Source of the DNA: JACIWB01 sp038818725
GTDB lineage: Archaea; Thermoplasmatota; E2; UBA202; JdFR-43
Assembly: GCA_038818725.1 (NCBI GenBank)
Contig: JAWAYL010000022.1
Location: 1-19,481 of the forward strand
Direction of reading: 5' to 3'
Length of the DNA: 19,481 bases
Under the pieces are notes generated by a model, which was given only the letters and a program-made list of their open reading frames with translations, searched no databases and was not told the DNA's origin. This document shows, in pieces, positions 9,501-14,487 of this stretch. The position numbers and the translations under genes were made by a program. How positions within the stretch are numbered: position 1 is the first letter of the stretch; each line of letters opens with the position of its first letter.

Positions 9501-9618
9501 GTCTTTCTGCTTTATTCTGGGTCAGCTCATCTTCGAAAACATTTGTAGCCGAAACCATAGAACTCGCTATCAGCATCAACACAACGCAAACGCTTATTCC
9601 TATTCTTTTTCCTTTCAT
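1..9618 (-). CDS. giant secreted gingipain-like (C25) peptidase with CARDB/adhesin repeats, C-terminus cut by window edge
   Basis: At least 3206 residues; no stop in frame down to base 1, so the C-terminus lies outside the window. The ATG at 9618 is preceded by GGAGG (9628-9632) with 9 nt spacing, and residues 1-24 form a signal peptide. Residues 27-225 look like a C25 propeptide. Residues 227-606 are the peptidase: LGHG with catalytic His481, then TQACLSGNF with catalytic Cys512 (31 apart, close to the 33 of RgpB), a VYVGRAP strand and a closing LLGDP motif. Residues 620-3022 are ten CARDB-like units, eight carrying a jelly-roll insert of roughly 150-170 residues. From 3027 there are two OmpL47-like Ig domains (GxNGWY, RIDGG, EGxxTxEYYSV), the second incomplete. 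By family it is a secreted cysteine endopeptidase with carbohydrate- or protein-binding domains; substrate specificity cannot be read. Signal peptide, catalytic motifs and repeat layout are seen; surface location and adhesion are inferred. Confidence 0.93.
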   Translation of the reverse strand, partial: MKGKRIGISVCVVLMLIASSMVSATNVFEDELTQNKAERQIKMNFNFIEPKLNQVMLGEKAYASVAMDLPTVGNVGEPEIPVKPVNVLLPYGKEIKEIKVNAEKRILVGKARIAPKTEIVPIGENDFIYMVEENEEIYESSEEYPGDLYEIITTQYFRGFPIVTINLYPVQWNPSTEELYLYPNMELVVELKDGVVNELFRGTEKDREIVTTMVDNPREVLTYPLNPSHSCEYVIITTEALKNAPGPYNFQALVNSKIAKGMNATIVTVEWIYSNFAGVDNPEKIRNFIKWAYQEWHTQYVLLGGDADDGNEIIPVRRLWNETFWGNYKAHIPSDLYYACLDGTFNYDNDDKWGEPNDGEGGKDIDLLAEVYVGRAPVDNVVELANFVRKTLDYDTCQASYLHNALLCSEYVGFGGAMNYGSVYKEEMRNCSNANGYYTVGIPEEEYNIISLHDAPGYSWNKEDLKEILNSGVNIINHLGHGTLVSLLRMQASDIETLENDGKYFFLYTQACLSGNFTYNDCIAENFVTSEKGPFAIIANSDYGFGARFSTDAPSQAYDRAFWHAVFGENIKEIGKANHRSKEFNLYRINEAGFRWCYYTLNLLGDPEISIKAGIMYENDVCVKSINDPDEKIATGNYAVNATIENLGINDQAKVDVNCSIYKLTKNIHFFDDMESGTGNWTIIDADGDGYTWTISSARYYSPTHSFRCTNYTTYLPNSNDIIISKPINLNNLNNAILEFRYWAKADWLIYPDTPYADYLSVYLSNNEGVTWVEVKSQMVYTFESWYFVRIPIEKYVELNEHVRIKFTFVSDALSNYEGVYIDDVIVYSWDAQLLHYEEKTINISSGEWKFVEFTPYNFSSEGFYAINVTAKLPSDEYLKNNWRNITVEVINIKDAGVISINYPVTGIATGNYKVNATVINYGTLSLTDVPVNCTIYYINQTKVLEEDFEFLTPPNFRPGWLVVDANGDNTKWATLASNPYDGFNSAYYQSHSSNTANDWVFTSALNLKGGATYTFSFWYRVYSASYPASLQVMIGTSQAPDMTTTLWSNNSLTNTAYQQATVIFSVSTTGTYYIGFYTNQGSNTNRRIYIDQILLREVAYEIVFESEITLPNLPVKKSAYVEFPFYNFNKEGLYLVNVMTKLPDDGDTSNDWKNKTIDVICFEDAGIKQMNYPMQLITTGSHKVNLTIKNYGNVPLTNVGVNCLVYSVGTTLVKQGFDSRSTTTAEPGWTFSGVTRISTPLTPSMPSYLSFSKGSQARYIVSPSISFGSGNYAMEIWAIKTEGVSERVEFFNISYGNSTTGPWNILLSINSTILNYLEIGKWYRIIVDLTPCAGGNRYINISASLSKTSIGIDDLWIYNTNLISFSNTLINLDFGEEKYVEFGPFGFADGYYDIISQIVPADEQIGNNFLFSKIRAHNLTDGGILSINYPPPIIPTGSHIANITVKNFGNIPLIGNHPVTDVRVNCSIYLPIETIINETFEGLTPPNFRAGWNYFDGGDPGTGSGNSVSRRWASYNNSAYAYSPPTQAYFYFGTTPNNTSNDWLFTNATSLEAGKAYKLSFWYRTAQPYHLHKLAVWIGDAQNPANMTTKIWDNSFINNTVHQQGSVIFTVPTDGTYYIGFYLYSYHHYAGAIYLDNIELISLMLLDGEEKTLDYLAPGEEKYVTFGSFNAPIEGEFIINFRIKVEGVDDENISNDAKHMTVKVWNIDDAGTKSINYPPAGLLILPPDESIKVNATIANFGNVQLDTFNVNCSISKLTYSPLLEEDFENGIPSDWTIENGGTTAYYPGTNIPATWTDQNPGHRVPAGGCRGKFAIVDNDYAGHIVMEEGLVTKTISCLGTSKVILEFDHYWGGGLLTEIGQVQVMVYNQMENEWETYIIDTFRALKEDMGHKVYDISSYAANKGQVKIRWYYNSYQDYGYWWMIDNVRVGGEPTYNFVFGDEKAVNGLNIGEENYVEFNPWDWFNSGAGWYAINVTTLLSNDDFPANDKKTTIIFLQGAYDVEVKFINSPLPGTYPKYTLFIPNATVKNIGFENITNIVVNCTIRNSANEIVFTDEQIISSLVSGQQTFVEFNSWNAIEEDTYRLNISAYIYGDADTSNNYKEISLIINDIPDVGVVSINYPTGTQFTGSYAVNATVRNFGNVPVGAFIVNCTIRNSADAIVFTNEKSISGLAVGQQTYVVFDPWTVSIEDTYKINVTTKLTMDENNSNDYKEIMVIINDIDDVGVTSINYPPAIMPVGVHVVNATIKNFGNIPKENIPVNCSIYLLDGVTNILTEGFESNLEPPAGWNEVDVVYTGGDWSSVASGTKPDCTPHSGYYMARFNSGTAVAPGSATRLYPDQIDFTGYSTIILSFWMYHDTNSTKKDRIVIQYSLDNISWSNITTIYRYDGSTGWKLHTINLSPYVAGNNAWIAFTGIVEQGGNIYIDDVSIITGTLIPYLSEEKTISYLNAGETTYLTFTPIDASVEGIFFLISVKTKLSGDENIANDEFLMLGKVWNFDDVGVVAINYPSHLTGPGWHAVNATIANFGNVPETNIPVNCSITQLWGEIKLNEGFEKGFGDWNRVVVSGSYSWQITSVPHSGSYSAYSTYISGERYLASPVISLGSENYYLEFWLRRYYSAVSGEFFNISVGPTQNGPWTNVLSLNYTDLNSFSGWTKFVVNLSAYSGESISIKFNHKAINGAGLYLDDIYVYAIGAGVVFENEKTISSLQVGEQKSVVFDNYNFEEGRYIIRVKTMLEEDEHTANDIKEIDVLVITIKDAGVISIDYPLPGNCEPGNYSVKATVRNYGTVTETFDVKCSIYREKSLVAFSEDVEKGWDGWGIFYPYGVNLWHISSRKYVSANHSFYCGDELTGSYYPDMYNWLLSPGINVAGATQVTLSLKAWIDVEEGYDVFYVLVSYDGASYYALRGYSVSWRNWQNLTFDITRYANYTGIIYLGFLLISDAAVQYEGVYLDDIVVTKVMRYNVYTETVTVNSLVPGTEAQITFPPFTAIENTNYVIAVETLLDGDMNSSNNYKEVKIATYNKPPVTTCNCIGPMGANGWYTGTVRIHLSATDPDEVAYIKYRINGGGWQNYTGLIWVSTEGLYTVEYYSVDIYGSTEDIKSCSFGIAYSMPETTCIISGTTGENGWYVSNVTISFIANAYICGVRATYYRIDGGAWHSYIAPFVYDVEGQHTIEYYSVSNSGIVETPIKMTTFKIDKTRPSV
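2025..2058. repeat. 34-nt direct repeat, copy 1 (partner at 4386-4419)
   Basis: These 34 bases are identical to 4386-4419. They encode the NATIANFGNV part of CARDB units 9 and 5 respectively. It is the longest exact repeat noticed by eye in the giant gene; the surrounding sequence diverges, so it reflects a conserved core strand or local gene conversion rather than a mobile element. Confidence 0.8.
2953..3615 (-). repeat. tandem pair of insert-free CARDB units (units 6 and 7)
   Basis: Residues 2002-2222 of the giant protein are two CARDB-like units without adhesin inserts. At DNA level a 24-nt stretch is identical at 3142-3165 and 3472-3495, a period of 330 nt or 110 residues. The proteins share VNCTIRNSA, IVFT, SGQQT-like and SIN motifs. 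This looks like a relatively recent internal duplication, or the pair that preserves the ancestral, uninterrupted unit. Confidence 0.8.
4386..4419. repeat. 34-nt direct repeat, copy 2 (partner at 2025-2058)
   Basis: This is the second exact copy of the 34-base stretch at 2025-2058. It lies in CARDB unit 5 of the giant surface protein. Confidence 0.8.
7801..8940 (-). other. C25 peptidase domain of the giant protein
   Basis: Residues 227-606 of the giant protein. The domain opens with a YVIITTEAL strand, followed by YVLLGGD, SDLYYA, VYVGRAP, the NHLGHG segment with His481, the TQACLSGNF segment with Cys512, and LNLLGDP at the end. The same order (LLVGG, SDLYFA, IYLGRLP, FHGHG, IGGCHT, LLGDP) occurs in the second C25 peptidase of this window, at 16669-18474, which supports both assignments. 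Cys512 and His481 are taken as the catalytic dyad by analogy with gingipain R. Confidence 0.88.
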
Positions 9619-9744
9619 TTTTATCTGCCTCCGGGATAAAATTAAAAAAAATTATATAAAATTTTTTGAAATTGTAATTAGAAAAATCCCAAATTTACAA
9701 CATTAATGCTATTAAATATTACATTGATGTAAAATAAAACACAT
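9619..9744. promoter_or_regulatory. intergenic region with promoter and RBS of the giant gene
   Basis: This 126-bp non-coding gap lies between the ACT regulator stop and the giant gene start. Reading the minus strand there is a TATA-like TTTTATATAATT at about 9650-9663, then GGAGG at 9628-9632, then the ATG at 9618. A TATA centred near 9656 predicts transcription starting around 9630, so the leader would be very short and the ribosome site would sit at its 5' end. Just downstream of the regulator stop the minus strand is T-rich (9731-9743), a possible archaeal terminator. Confidence 0.55.
9719..9732. promoter_or_regulatory. small inverted repeat TTACAT-TG-ATGTAA
   Basis: The 6-nt arms are perfectly inverted around 2 nt. 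The repeat lies between the regulator gene and the giant gene, upstream of the TATA box of the giant gene. It could be an operator or part of a terminator for the regulator. In such AT-rich DNA a repeat this short can also arise by chance. Confidence 0.25.
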
Positions 9745-10257
9745 TTACAGAAGAATATGCCTTACCTCTCTAACACCATCTATCTCTTTTATTTTTCTAA
9801 TAGTTGGCTGAGGTATGGGCTGCTCTGTAATTATATAAACTGGCTCTTCTTTACTATCCTCTGAAACACCAATTACAACTTGCCTTATACTAATTTCTTC
9901 CTTTGCAATCAAATCCGCAATTGGCGCCAGCAAGCCGGGCTTGTGCACATCTTCTACAAAAATTTCCAATACATCCCAGCCCCCAATAACAGATGCTACG
10001 GATTTCAAATTACATATCGGCTGTAATCTTGAAAATATTTTCTTCAAAAATGGATCTTTTTTAATAATTTCTAAAGTAGAATCTACAGTCCTTTTATCCA
10101 CTTTTAATGATTTGGCAATTGCGGAAGAAGGAATCTTTATTTTTCCGCAACATATGTTTCCTCTATCATCTACTCTTAATCCGTAAGACACGAGAATTTG
10201 TGCTACTTTTGCTTTAGCTGGATATTTTTCAAAATAAGGTGATACTATATCCCACAT
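9745..10257 (-). CDS. HTH and ACT domain regulator, COG2150-like
   Basis: 170 residues. Residues 17-66 look like a winged-helix-type DNA-binding part, with a helix-turn-helix around IPSSAIAKSLKVDKRTVDS (43-61). Residues 96-168 are an ACT domain, with the typical LEIFVEDVHKPGLLAPIADL start and a closing EIDGVREVRHILL strand. This matches the archaeal family described as predicted regulator of amino-acid metabolism with an ACT domain. The ligand is presumably an amino acid but cannot be read from the sequence. The ATG at 10257 has no ribosome site; a TATA box TTTATATGG at 10276-10284 sits about 23 nt ahead, so the message is probably leaderless and starts independently of the M28 gene 30 bp upstream. 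Its position beside peptidase and 2-oxoacid oxidation genes fits a role in amino-acid catabolism (inference). Confidence 0.85.
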   Translation of the reverse strand: MWDIVSPYFEKYPAKAKVAQILVSYGLRVDDRGNICCGKIKIPSSAIAKSLKVDKRTVDSTLEIIKKDPFLKKIFSRLQPICNLKSVASVIGGWDVLEIFVEDVHKPGLLAPIADLIAKEEISIRQVVIGVSEDSKEEPVYIITEQPIPQPTIRKIKEIDGVREVRHILL

Positions 10258-10275
10258 TGTAAGGAGATAATTTTT

Positions 10276-10284
10276 CCATATAAA
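10276..10284 (-). promoter_or_regulatory. TATA box of the ACT regulator gene
   Basis: TTTATATGG on the minus strand is centred about 23 nt before the ATG at 10257. It lies just beyond the 3' end of the M28 gene (stop at 10288). The spacing predicts transcription starting at or very near the start codon. Confidence 0.5.
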
Positions 10285-10287
10285 TAA

Positions 10288-11496
10288 TTAACCTAAATTC
10301 ACCCAGTAAAATTCAATCCAGTCTGTTGAGAATTTATACTTATTATAGGCAATTATTTTTAATTCATGCTTTCCCAAAGAAAATTTACTCAATTCAAGTT
10401 CATAAGGAGGAGAATAAAAAACATTAATCAGTTTATTATCAAGATAAAGTTCTAATTTCTCTGCTTCTGTTTTTAATGATAAACTAATAAAAATTTTTCC
10501 AAAGATAAATATTTTTTCAACGTCAATTTTTCTTATTTCTTTTCCATTAAAATAAATATTTCCTCTTTTTGGCAACAAAATTGAGAAATATGGTTTTTCA
10601 ATTTCTGCGTCTGCAATGCTTGCTATTGCGCCTGCTATCAGGCGGGTTGTTTTTAATAAATAGCTAAAATTAATATTGCTTAAATTATCTTCTGGCTGAT
10701 GCATGTATGGATTCCATTCATATTCAAAAAATGCAATTGATTCAAATCCATATCTTGCAAAAGAGGCGTAATCGCTTCCTCCAAATTTCCTGCTTATGTT
10801 TCCAATTATAAGCTGAAAATTCAAAAAATCTTTATTTATTTCCTTTATTTTTTCCACTATCCAGTCAGCATCTTCAGTTGAATAAATCCTGAATTTTGAA
10901 CCATTTTCTCCATTTGCATGGGCAATCATATCTGCATTCATTTCAACAACTATGAAATCATCATTTTCATAGGCATTTCTTGCATATTTATTGCTTCCAA
11001 GCAAGTTTTGCTCTTCGCCTGAAAAAGCAACAAATTTTATAGTATGATTGAATTTAAATTTGCTCAGCACTTGTGCAATTGCAAGAAGAGAAGCAACACC
11101 TGCTGCATTATCATCCGCTCCAACAGTATTTTCAACACTATCAAAATGTGCATTGAAAATAATTATTTTCTCATCTCCTCGCAAAATAGCTTCAACATTC
11201 TGCCCATTATATTTTTTAAAACCAGATGAATCAGTCCAGTTATAAAAATTTGCATTAAGCCCGAAAGATAAAAATTTTTCATAAATATATTCAGCACAAT
11301 TATAGCAAGCTTCACTTCCCGTAACTCTTGCTCCAAAAGAAACTATTGCCTGAGTGTAGTTGCGAAGCATTTCTTCATTTAACATGCCTAAGATTTCCTC
11401 TATCTTGCTTTTGTTTTCATAAGATACGGATATAGAAGGAAAAATTAGAAAAATTGCAACTACTATTGAGGTAACTCTCCATAAAGCTTTTTCCAT
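10288..11496 (-). CDS. secreted M28 family zinc aminopeptidase-like protein
   Basis: 402 residues. Residues 1-25 are a signal peptide. Residues 30-298 carry the M28 metallopeptidase fold with all expected metal and catalytic residues: His117 in NAHFDS, Asp128 in GADDNAAG, Glu161-Glu162 in SGEEQNLLGS, Asp189 in MNADMIAH and His266 in MHQPEDN. Residues 300-402 are a small beta-rich C-terminal domain, possibly Ig-like, not assigned. M28 enzymes are di-zinc exopeptidases that release N-terminal residues; exact specificity is unknown. The ATG at 11496 is the only start giving a signal peptide and lies 34 nt inside the porB reading frame, preceded by a weak AGGA. The overlap suggests one transcript with the oxidoreductase, linking peptide breakdown outside the cell to 2-oxoacid oxidation inside. 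Confidence 0.9.
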   Translation of the reverse strand: MEKALWRVTSIVVAIFLIFPSISVSYENKSKIEEILGMLNEEMLRNYTQAIVSFGARVTGSEACYNCAEYIYEKFLSFGLNANFYNWTDSSGFKKYNGQNVEAILRGDEKIIIFNAHFDSVENTVGADDNAAGVASLLAIAQVLSKFKFNHTIKFVAFSGEEQNLLGSNKYARNAYENDDFIVVEMNADMIAHANGENGSKFRIYSTEDADWIVEKIKEINKDFLNFQLIIGNISRKFGGSDYASFARYGFESIAFFEYEWNPYMHQPEDNLSNINFSYLLKTTRLIAGAIASIADAEIEKPYFSILLPKRGNIYFNGKEIRKIDVEKIFIFGKIFISLSLKTEAEKLELYLDNKLINVFYSPPYELELSKFSLGKHELKIIAYNKYKFSTDWIEFYWVNLG

Positions 11497-12347
11497 TTCC
11501 TATCAACCCATGCCTGCAATTCCTTAATCATTTCTGGTGTAAGGTGGCGGAAGCGCCCCTGCCCCTTTATATATTCCTCCACGCTTATTTTCTTTTTCGG
11601 CTTGTAAATGTTTGTTATTTCTCCATATTCAGCTTCATAAAGTGTCCACATCCCACTTTCCACTGCTTTTCTTGCCATCTCTATGCTTTTTGATGGGTCA
11701 AACCTCCAGCCAGTTGGACAAGGAGAAAGCACATGAAGGTAGCGAAAGCCGCTAATTTCCTTTGCTTTCTTTACCTTTTCAAGAAAATCCTTTTGATGAG
11801 ATATGCTCATTGTTGCAACATATGGTATTTCATGTGCTCTCATTATTTCCGCCATATCCTTTTTATGCTCGAGCTTTCCAAGAATTTTTCTTCCAGCAGG
11901 AGTAGTAGTAGTATCTGCTCCATAAGGTGTTGCTCCACTTCTCTGGATGCCTGTATTCATATATGCCTCATTGTCATAGCATACATATATAACATCTTCA
12001 TTTCTTTCAGCAGCTCCAGATAAAGCCTGCAAGCCAATATCATAAGTTCCACCATCTCCAGCAAATCCAACCGCAATAACTTTTTTACCTTTCTTCTTAT
12101 ATGCTCTTGCAATTCCAGATAAGCAGGCTGCGGTATTTTCAAAAGCTTCATGTAGATATGGCACCTTCCAAGCTAAATATGGATATGTTCCGCTGAAAAC
12201 CAGCAAGCAGTTTGCAGGAGTATATACTATTGTATCTTTTCCAAAAACTTTCATCATATTTCTAACTATAGCAGGCGCAGCGCAGCCAGCGCAAGCAGTG
12301 TGGCCTGGCGTGAATAGGCTTTCTTCTGGCAAATCCTTTATATTCAT
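11463..12347 (-). CDS. porB: 2-oxoacid (pyruvate):ferredoxin oxidoreductase, beta subunit
   Basis: 294 residues from the chosen start. It binds thiamine diphosphate through GDGGTYDIG (98-106) and NEAYMNTG (126-133), and a [4Fe-4S] cluster through Cys19, Cys22, Cys47 and Cys210. The start at 12347 is chosen because it gives an ATGA overlap with the alpha gene stop and has a GAGGGGTGA ribosome site just ahead; a start 27 nt upstream would place that site inside the gene. With alpha, gamma and delta it oxidatively decarboxylates pyruvate or a related 2-oxoacid to acyl-CoA, reducing ferredoxin, in the cytoplasm. Sequence style fits POR best, but VOR-type substrates cannot be excluded. Confidence 0.93.
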   Translation of the reverse strand: MNIKDLPEESLFTPGHTACAGCAAPAIVRNMMKVFGKDTIVYTPANCLLVFSGTYPYLAWKVPYLHEAFENTAACLSGIARAYKKKGKKVIAVGFAGDGGTYDIGLQALSGAAERNEDVIYVCYDNEAYMNTGIQRSGATPYGADTTTTPAGRKILGKLEHKKDMAEIMRAHEIPYVATMSISHQKDFLEKVKKAKEISGFRYLHVLSPCPTGWRFDPSKSIEMARKAVESGMWTLYEAEYGEITNIYKPKKKISVEEYIKGQGRFRHLTPEMIKELQAWVDRKWKKLYGELPQ

Positions 12348-12358
12348 ATTTTCACCCC
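12344..12358 (-). promoter_or_regulatory. ribosome site and ATGA overlap, porA/porB
   Basis: On the minus strand GAGGGGTGA precedes ATGA, in which the porB ATG (12347-12345) overlaps the porA TGA (12346-12344). This fixes the porB start over the upstream in-frame ATG at 12374. Confidence 0.8.
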
Positions 12359-13525
12359 TCTTGTGTTTAGCCAATATATATCTTCTTTTTTCTTTTCAAT
12401 CATTATTTCAAACATTTTTTCAATATCTCCTTTTGTTACATCTCTTCCCCCCAAACCAGCAAGAAAATTATAAACAGGTAAATTAAATCCATATAAAGCA
12501 TTTCTTGCTTCAATATATATTGGTCCTCCAACCCCATATGAAATTGCTCTATCATATATTCCAATTGCTTCTGCATTTTCAGCAATCTTACGCAACTCTT
12601 CTTTTGGAAATGGGCGATAGAAGCGAAGCTTAATAAGCCCTACTTTCTTTCCCTTGCTACGCATTTCATCAACAACATCTCTTGCAGTTCCTGTTACAGT
12701 TCCAATTGTTACCAAAATATAATCTGCATCATCGCACCTATATTCTTCAACTAACCCATAATAATTGCGACCAAATTTCTTATAAAATTCTTTTGTTACT
12801 TCCTTTATTGCTTTTTTTGCCTTTTCCATTGCAATATGCTGCTGATATCTTAGTTCTTGTATATATTCAGGTGGAGTAAATGTTCCTATTGCCATTGGTT
12901 TATCTGGATCAAGCTCCGCCTGCGGCTTATATTTTGGCAGAAATTCAGCAACTTCATCACTAGATGGAGCATCAACTGGCTCAACAGTATGGCTTAAAAT
13001 AAATGCATCTAAGCAAGGCATTACTGGCAACAAAACATCTTTTCTTTCTCCTATTTTATATGACATTATTATCATATCAAGAACTTCTTGATTATCTTCA
13101 CAACTCATCTGAATCCAGCCAGCATCTCGCTCAGGCATACTATCATTGTGCTCGCACCATATTCCAATAGGGGCGGCAAGTGTACGATTAACCACTGGCA
13201 TCACAATTGGAAGCCTTAAAGCAGATGCAATAAAAAGCATTTCATGCATCAAAGCAAGTCCTTGAGAAGAAGTTGCTGTAAAAGTTCTTACTCCACATGC
13301 CTCTGCTGCAATACATGCGCTCATTGCTGAATGCTCTGATTCAACCATAATAAGCTCTGCATCTGTTATTCCATCATTAACAAAATTTGAGAATTCTTCA
13401 ACTATTAAAGTTTGAGGAGTAATAGGATATGCAGAAACAACATCAACATCGCAAAGCAAAGCACCATAAGCAGCTGCATAGTCGCCAGTTACAACCATTT
13501 TCTTTCTTTCTAGCTTCTGTATCAT
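12344..13525 (-). CDS. porA: 2-oxoacid (pyruvate):ferredoxin oxidoreductase, alpha subunit
   Basis: 393 residues. The N-terminal domain has the AYPITPQT motif (32-39) and VESEHSAMSA (61-70), TATSSQGLALMHE (83-95), NR at 113-114 and APIGIW (118-123), all typical of POR alpha. The Thr of YPITP and the Arg of NR correspond to residues contacting pyruvate in the family. The C-terminal part (about 255-380) is the second POR domain, with LRFYRPFP and a glycine-rich region. The ATG at 13525 overlaps the TGA of the upstream gene (ATGA), and GGAGGTGA lies immediately before it, so translation is coupled. The gene sits between the fused gamma-delta gene and the beta gene in the order gamma-delta, alpha, beta. 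Confidence 0.94.
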   Translation of the reverse strand: MIQKLERKKMVVTGDYAAAYGALLCDVDVVSAYPITPQTLIVEEFSNFVNDGITDAELIMVESEHSAMSACIAAEACGVRTFTATSSQGLALMHEMLFIASALRLPIVMPVVNRTLAAPIGIWCEHNDSMPERDAGWIQMSCEDNQEVLDMIIMSYKIGERKDVLLPVMPCLDAFILSHTVEPVDAPSSDEVAEFLPKYKPQAELDPDKPMAIGTFTPPEYIQELRYQQHIAMEKAKKAIKEVTKEFYKKFGRNYYGLVEEYRCDDADYILVTIGTVTGTARDVVDEMRSKGKKVGLIKLRFYRPFPKEELRKIAENAEAIGIYDRAISYGVGGPIYIEARNALYGFNLPVYNFLAGLGGRDVTKGDIEKMFEIMIEKKKEDIYWLNTRGVKI

Positions 13526-13538
13526 TTTCTCACCTCCC
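13522..13538 (-). promoter_or_regulatory. ribosome site and ATGA overlap, gamma-delta/alpha
   Basis: On the minus strand GGAGGTGA lies just ahead of ATGA, shared by the alpha ATG (13525-13523) and the gamma-delta TGA (13524-13522). The pair would be translationally coupled, which suits fixed subunit ratios. Confidence 0.8.
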
Positions 13539-14418
13539 TCTGCATTGATATTGCTTTAGCTGGACATTCATTTGCACATATTCCACATCCTTTGCAATAA
13601 TCATAATCAACTTTTGCTTTTTTATTTTCCATAGTTATGCACCCTTCTGGACAATAAAACCAACAAAACTGGCAACCAATGCATTTTTCCTCATCTATTA
13701 CTGGCATAAAGGTTCGCCAATCGCCAGTTTTATTTTCAACAAATGCTCCAATTCCAATCAAGCCAGCTTCTGTATGCAAGGAGGGCGTAGCTCCTCCAAT
13801 TGGCATTTCATCTACACCTGGCAACCATTTCTTGCGAGCTATAAATTCCTTTCCTGACTGTGATTTTCCAATAAGAGTTTTTTCATATGCAGTTCTTGCA
13901 GCTTCTGCATTCTTTTTGCCAGCTTCCTCGCCAAGCTTCCCTCCAAATTTTTCAATGATAGCTTTTTCTATAGAAGCAATGCTAACTTTTCCAGTTGCTT
14001 TTGCTATTGCTCCAAGTATGGCAGTATTTGTTATTGGTCTTCCAAGAATTTCAAGAGCAATGCTTGTTGCATCAACAGTTGCACACCTTACTTCTTTTGA
14101 AAGCTTAACTTCTTCTGGCTTCCTTGCAGTATTTATTATAACCATCCCATCTTTTTTAAGCCCTTCAAGAACATCTTCAGTTTCAATAAGCGTCTCATCA
14201 AGAACTACTACATAATCTGGTTCATAAACTTGCGTTTTTATCCTTATCTTCTTCTCATCTACTCTTGTAAATGCCCTTACTGGCGCCCCCCTCCTTTCCG
14301 CCCCAAAAAAAGGGAAGCTAACTGCGTAATTTCCTTCTAAAAAGGCAGCGAGAGCAAAAGCTTCGGCTGCCATCCTGGCGCCCTGCCCGCCCCTTCCATG
14401 GAAGCGAATTTCATACAT
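13522..14418 (-). CDS. 2-oxoacid (pyruvate):ferredoxin oxidoreductase, fused gamma and delta subunits
   Basis: 298 residues. Residues 1-185 are the gamma subunit (HGRGGQGARMAAEAF at 7-21; FFGAERRGAPVRAF at 37-50). Residues about 195-298 are the ferredoxin-like delta subunit, with its usual lead-in (PIGGATPSLHTEAG). Two [4Fe-4S] motifs follow: Cys246, 249, 252, 256 and Cys275, 278, 281, 285. In many organisms gamma and delta are separate genes; here they are one polypeptide with no stop or restart between. Cluster electrons would pass to ferredoxin. The ATG at 14418 has no ribosome site but has a TATA-like ATTAATAAAT 20-29 nt ahead, suggesting a leaderless first gene of the operon. Confidence 0.92.
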   Translation of the reverse strand: MYEIRFHGRGGQGARMAAEAFALAAFLEGNYAVSFPFFGAERRGAPVRAFTRVDEKKIRIKTQVYEPDYVVVLDETLIETEDVLEGLKKDGMVIINTARKPEEVKLSKEVRCATVDATSIALEILGRPITNTAILGAIAKATGKVSIASIEKAIIEKFGGKLGEEAGKKNAEAARTAYEKTLIGKSQSGKEFIARKKWLPGVDEMPIGGATPSLHTEAGLIGIGAFVENKTGDWRTFMPVIDEEKCIGCQFCWFYCPEGCITMENKKAKVDYDYCKGCGICANECPAKAISMQREVRK

Positions 14419-14487
14419 GAAGGGGTAATGAAAGCGAATTTATTAATCTTGCGAGTAAAGTTTATCTTTATTGATTTTTTTATCCGC
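14419..14487. promoter_or_regulatory. divergent promoter region, POR operon and SLOG gene
   Basis: This is a 69-bp gap between divergent starts. On the minus strand ATTAATAAAT (14438-14447) is centred about 24 nt before the POR ATG. On the plus strand TTTATCTTTA (14461-14470) is centred about 22 nt before the ATG at 14488. Neither start has a Shine-Dalgarno sequence, so both transcripts are probably leaderless. With the boxes this close, the two promoters could compete or share a regulator. Confidence 0.5.

Noticed and set aside
1..9618. Possibility that the region is several broken genes or a pseudogene
   Set aside because: Reading all 3206 codons gave no stop and no loss of domain pattern, so a single intact frame is supported.
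9235..9706. Two short open frames on the plus strand near the start of the giant gene
   Set aside because: They run antisense to the signal peptide and propeptide and have no supporting features.
12348..12374. Upstream ATG start for porB
   Set aside because: The ATG at 12347 has the ribosome site and the ATGA overlap with porA.
13679..14215. 178-codon open frame on the plus strand
   Set aside because: It lies antisense within the clear POR gamma-delta gene, and its protein has no recognisable features; it is a shadow frame.
14398..14487. Upstream ATG start for the SLOG protein
   Set aside because: It would overlap the divergent POR gene; the added residues do not resemble the family, and the ATG at 14488 has a well-placed TATA box.
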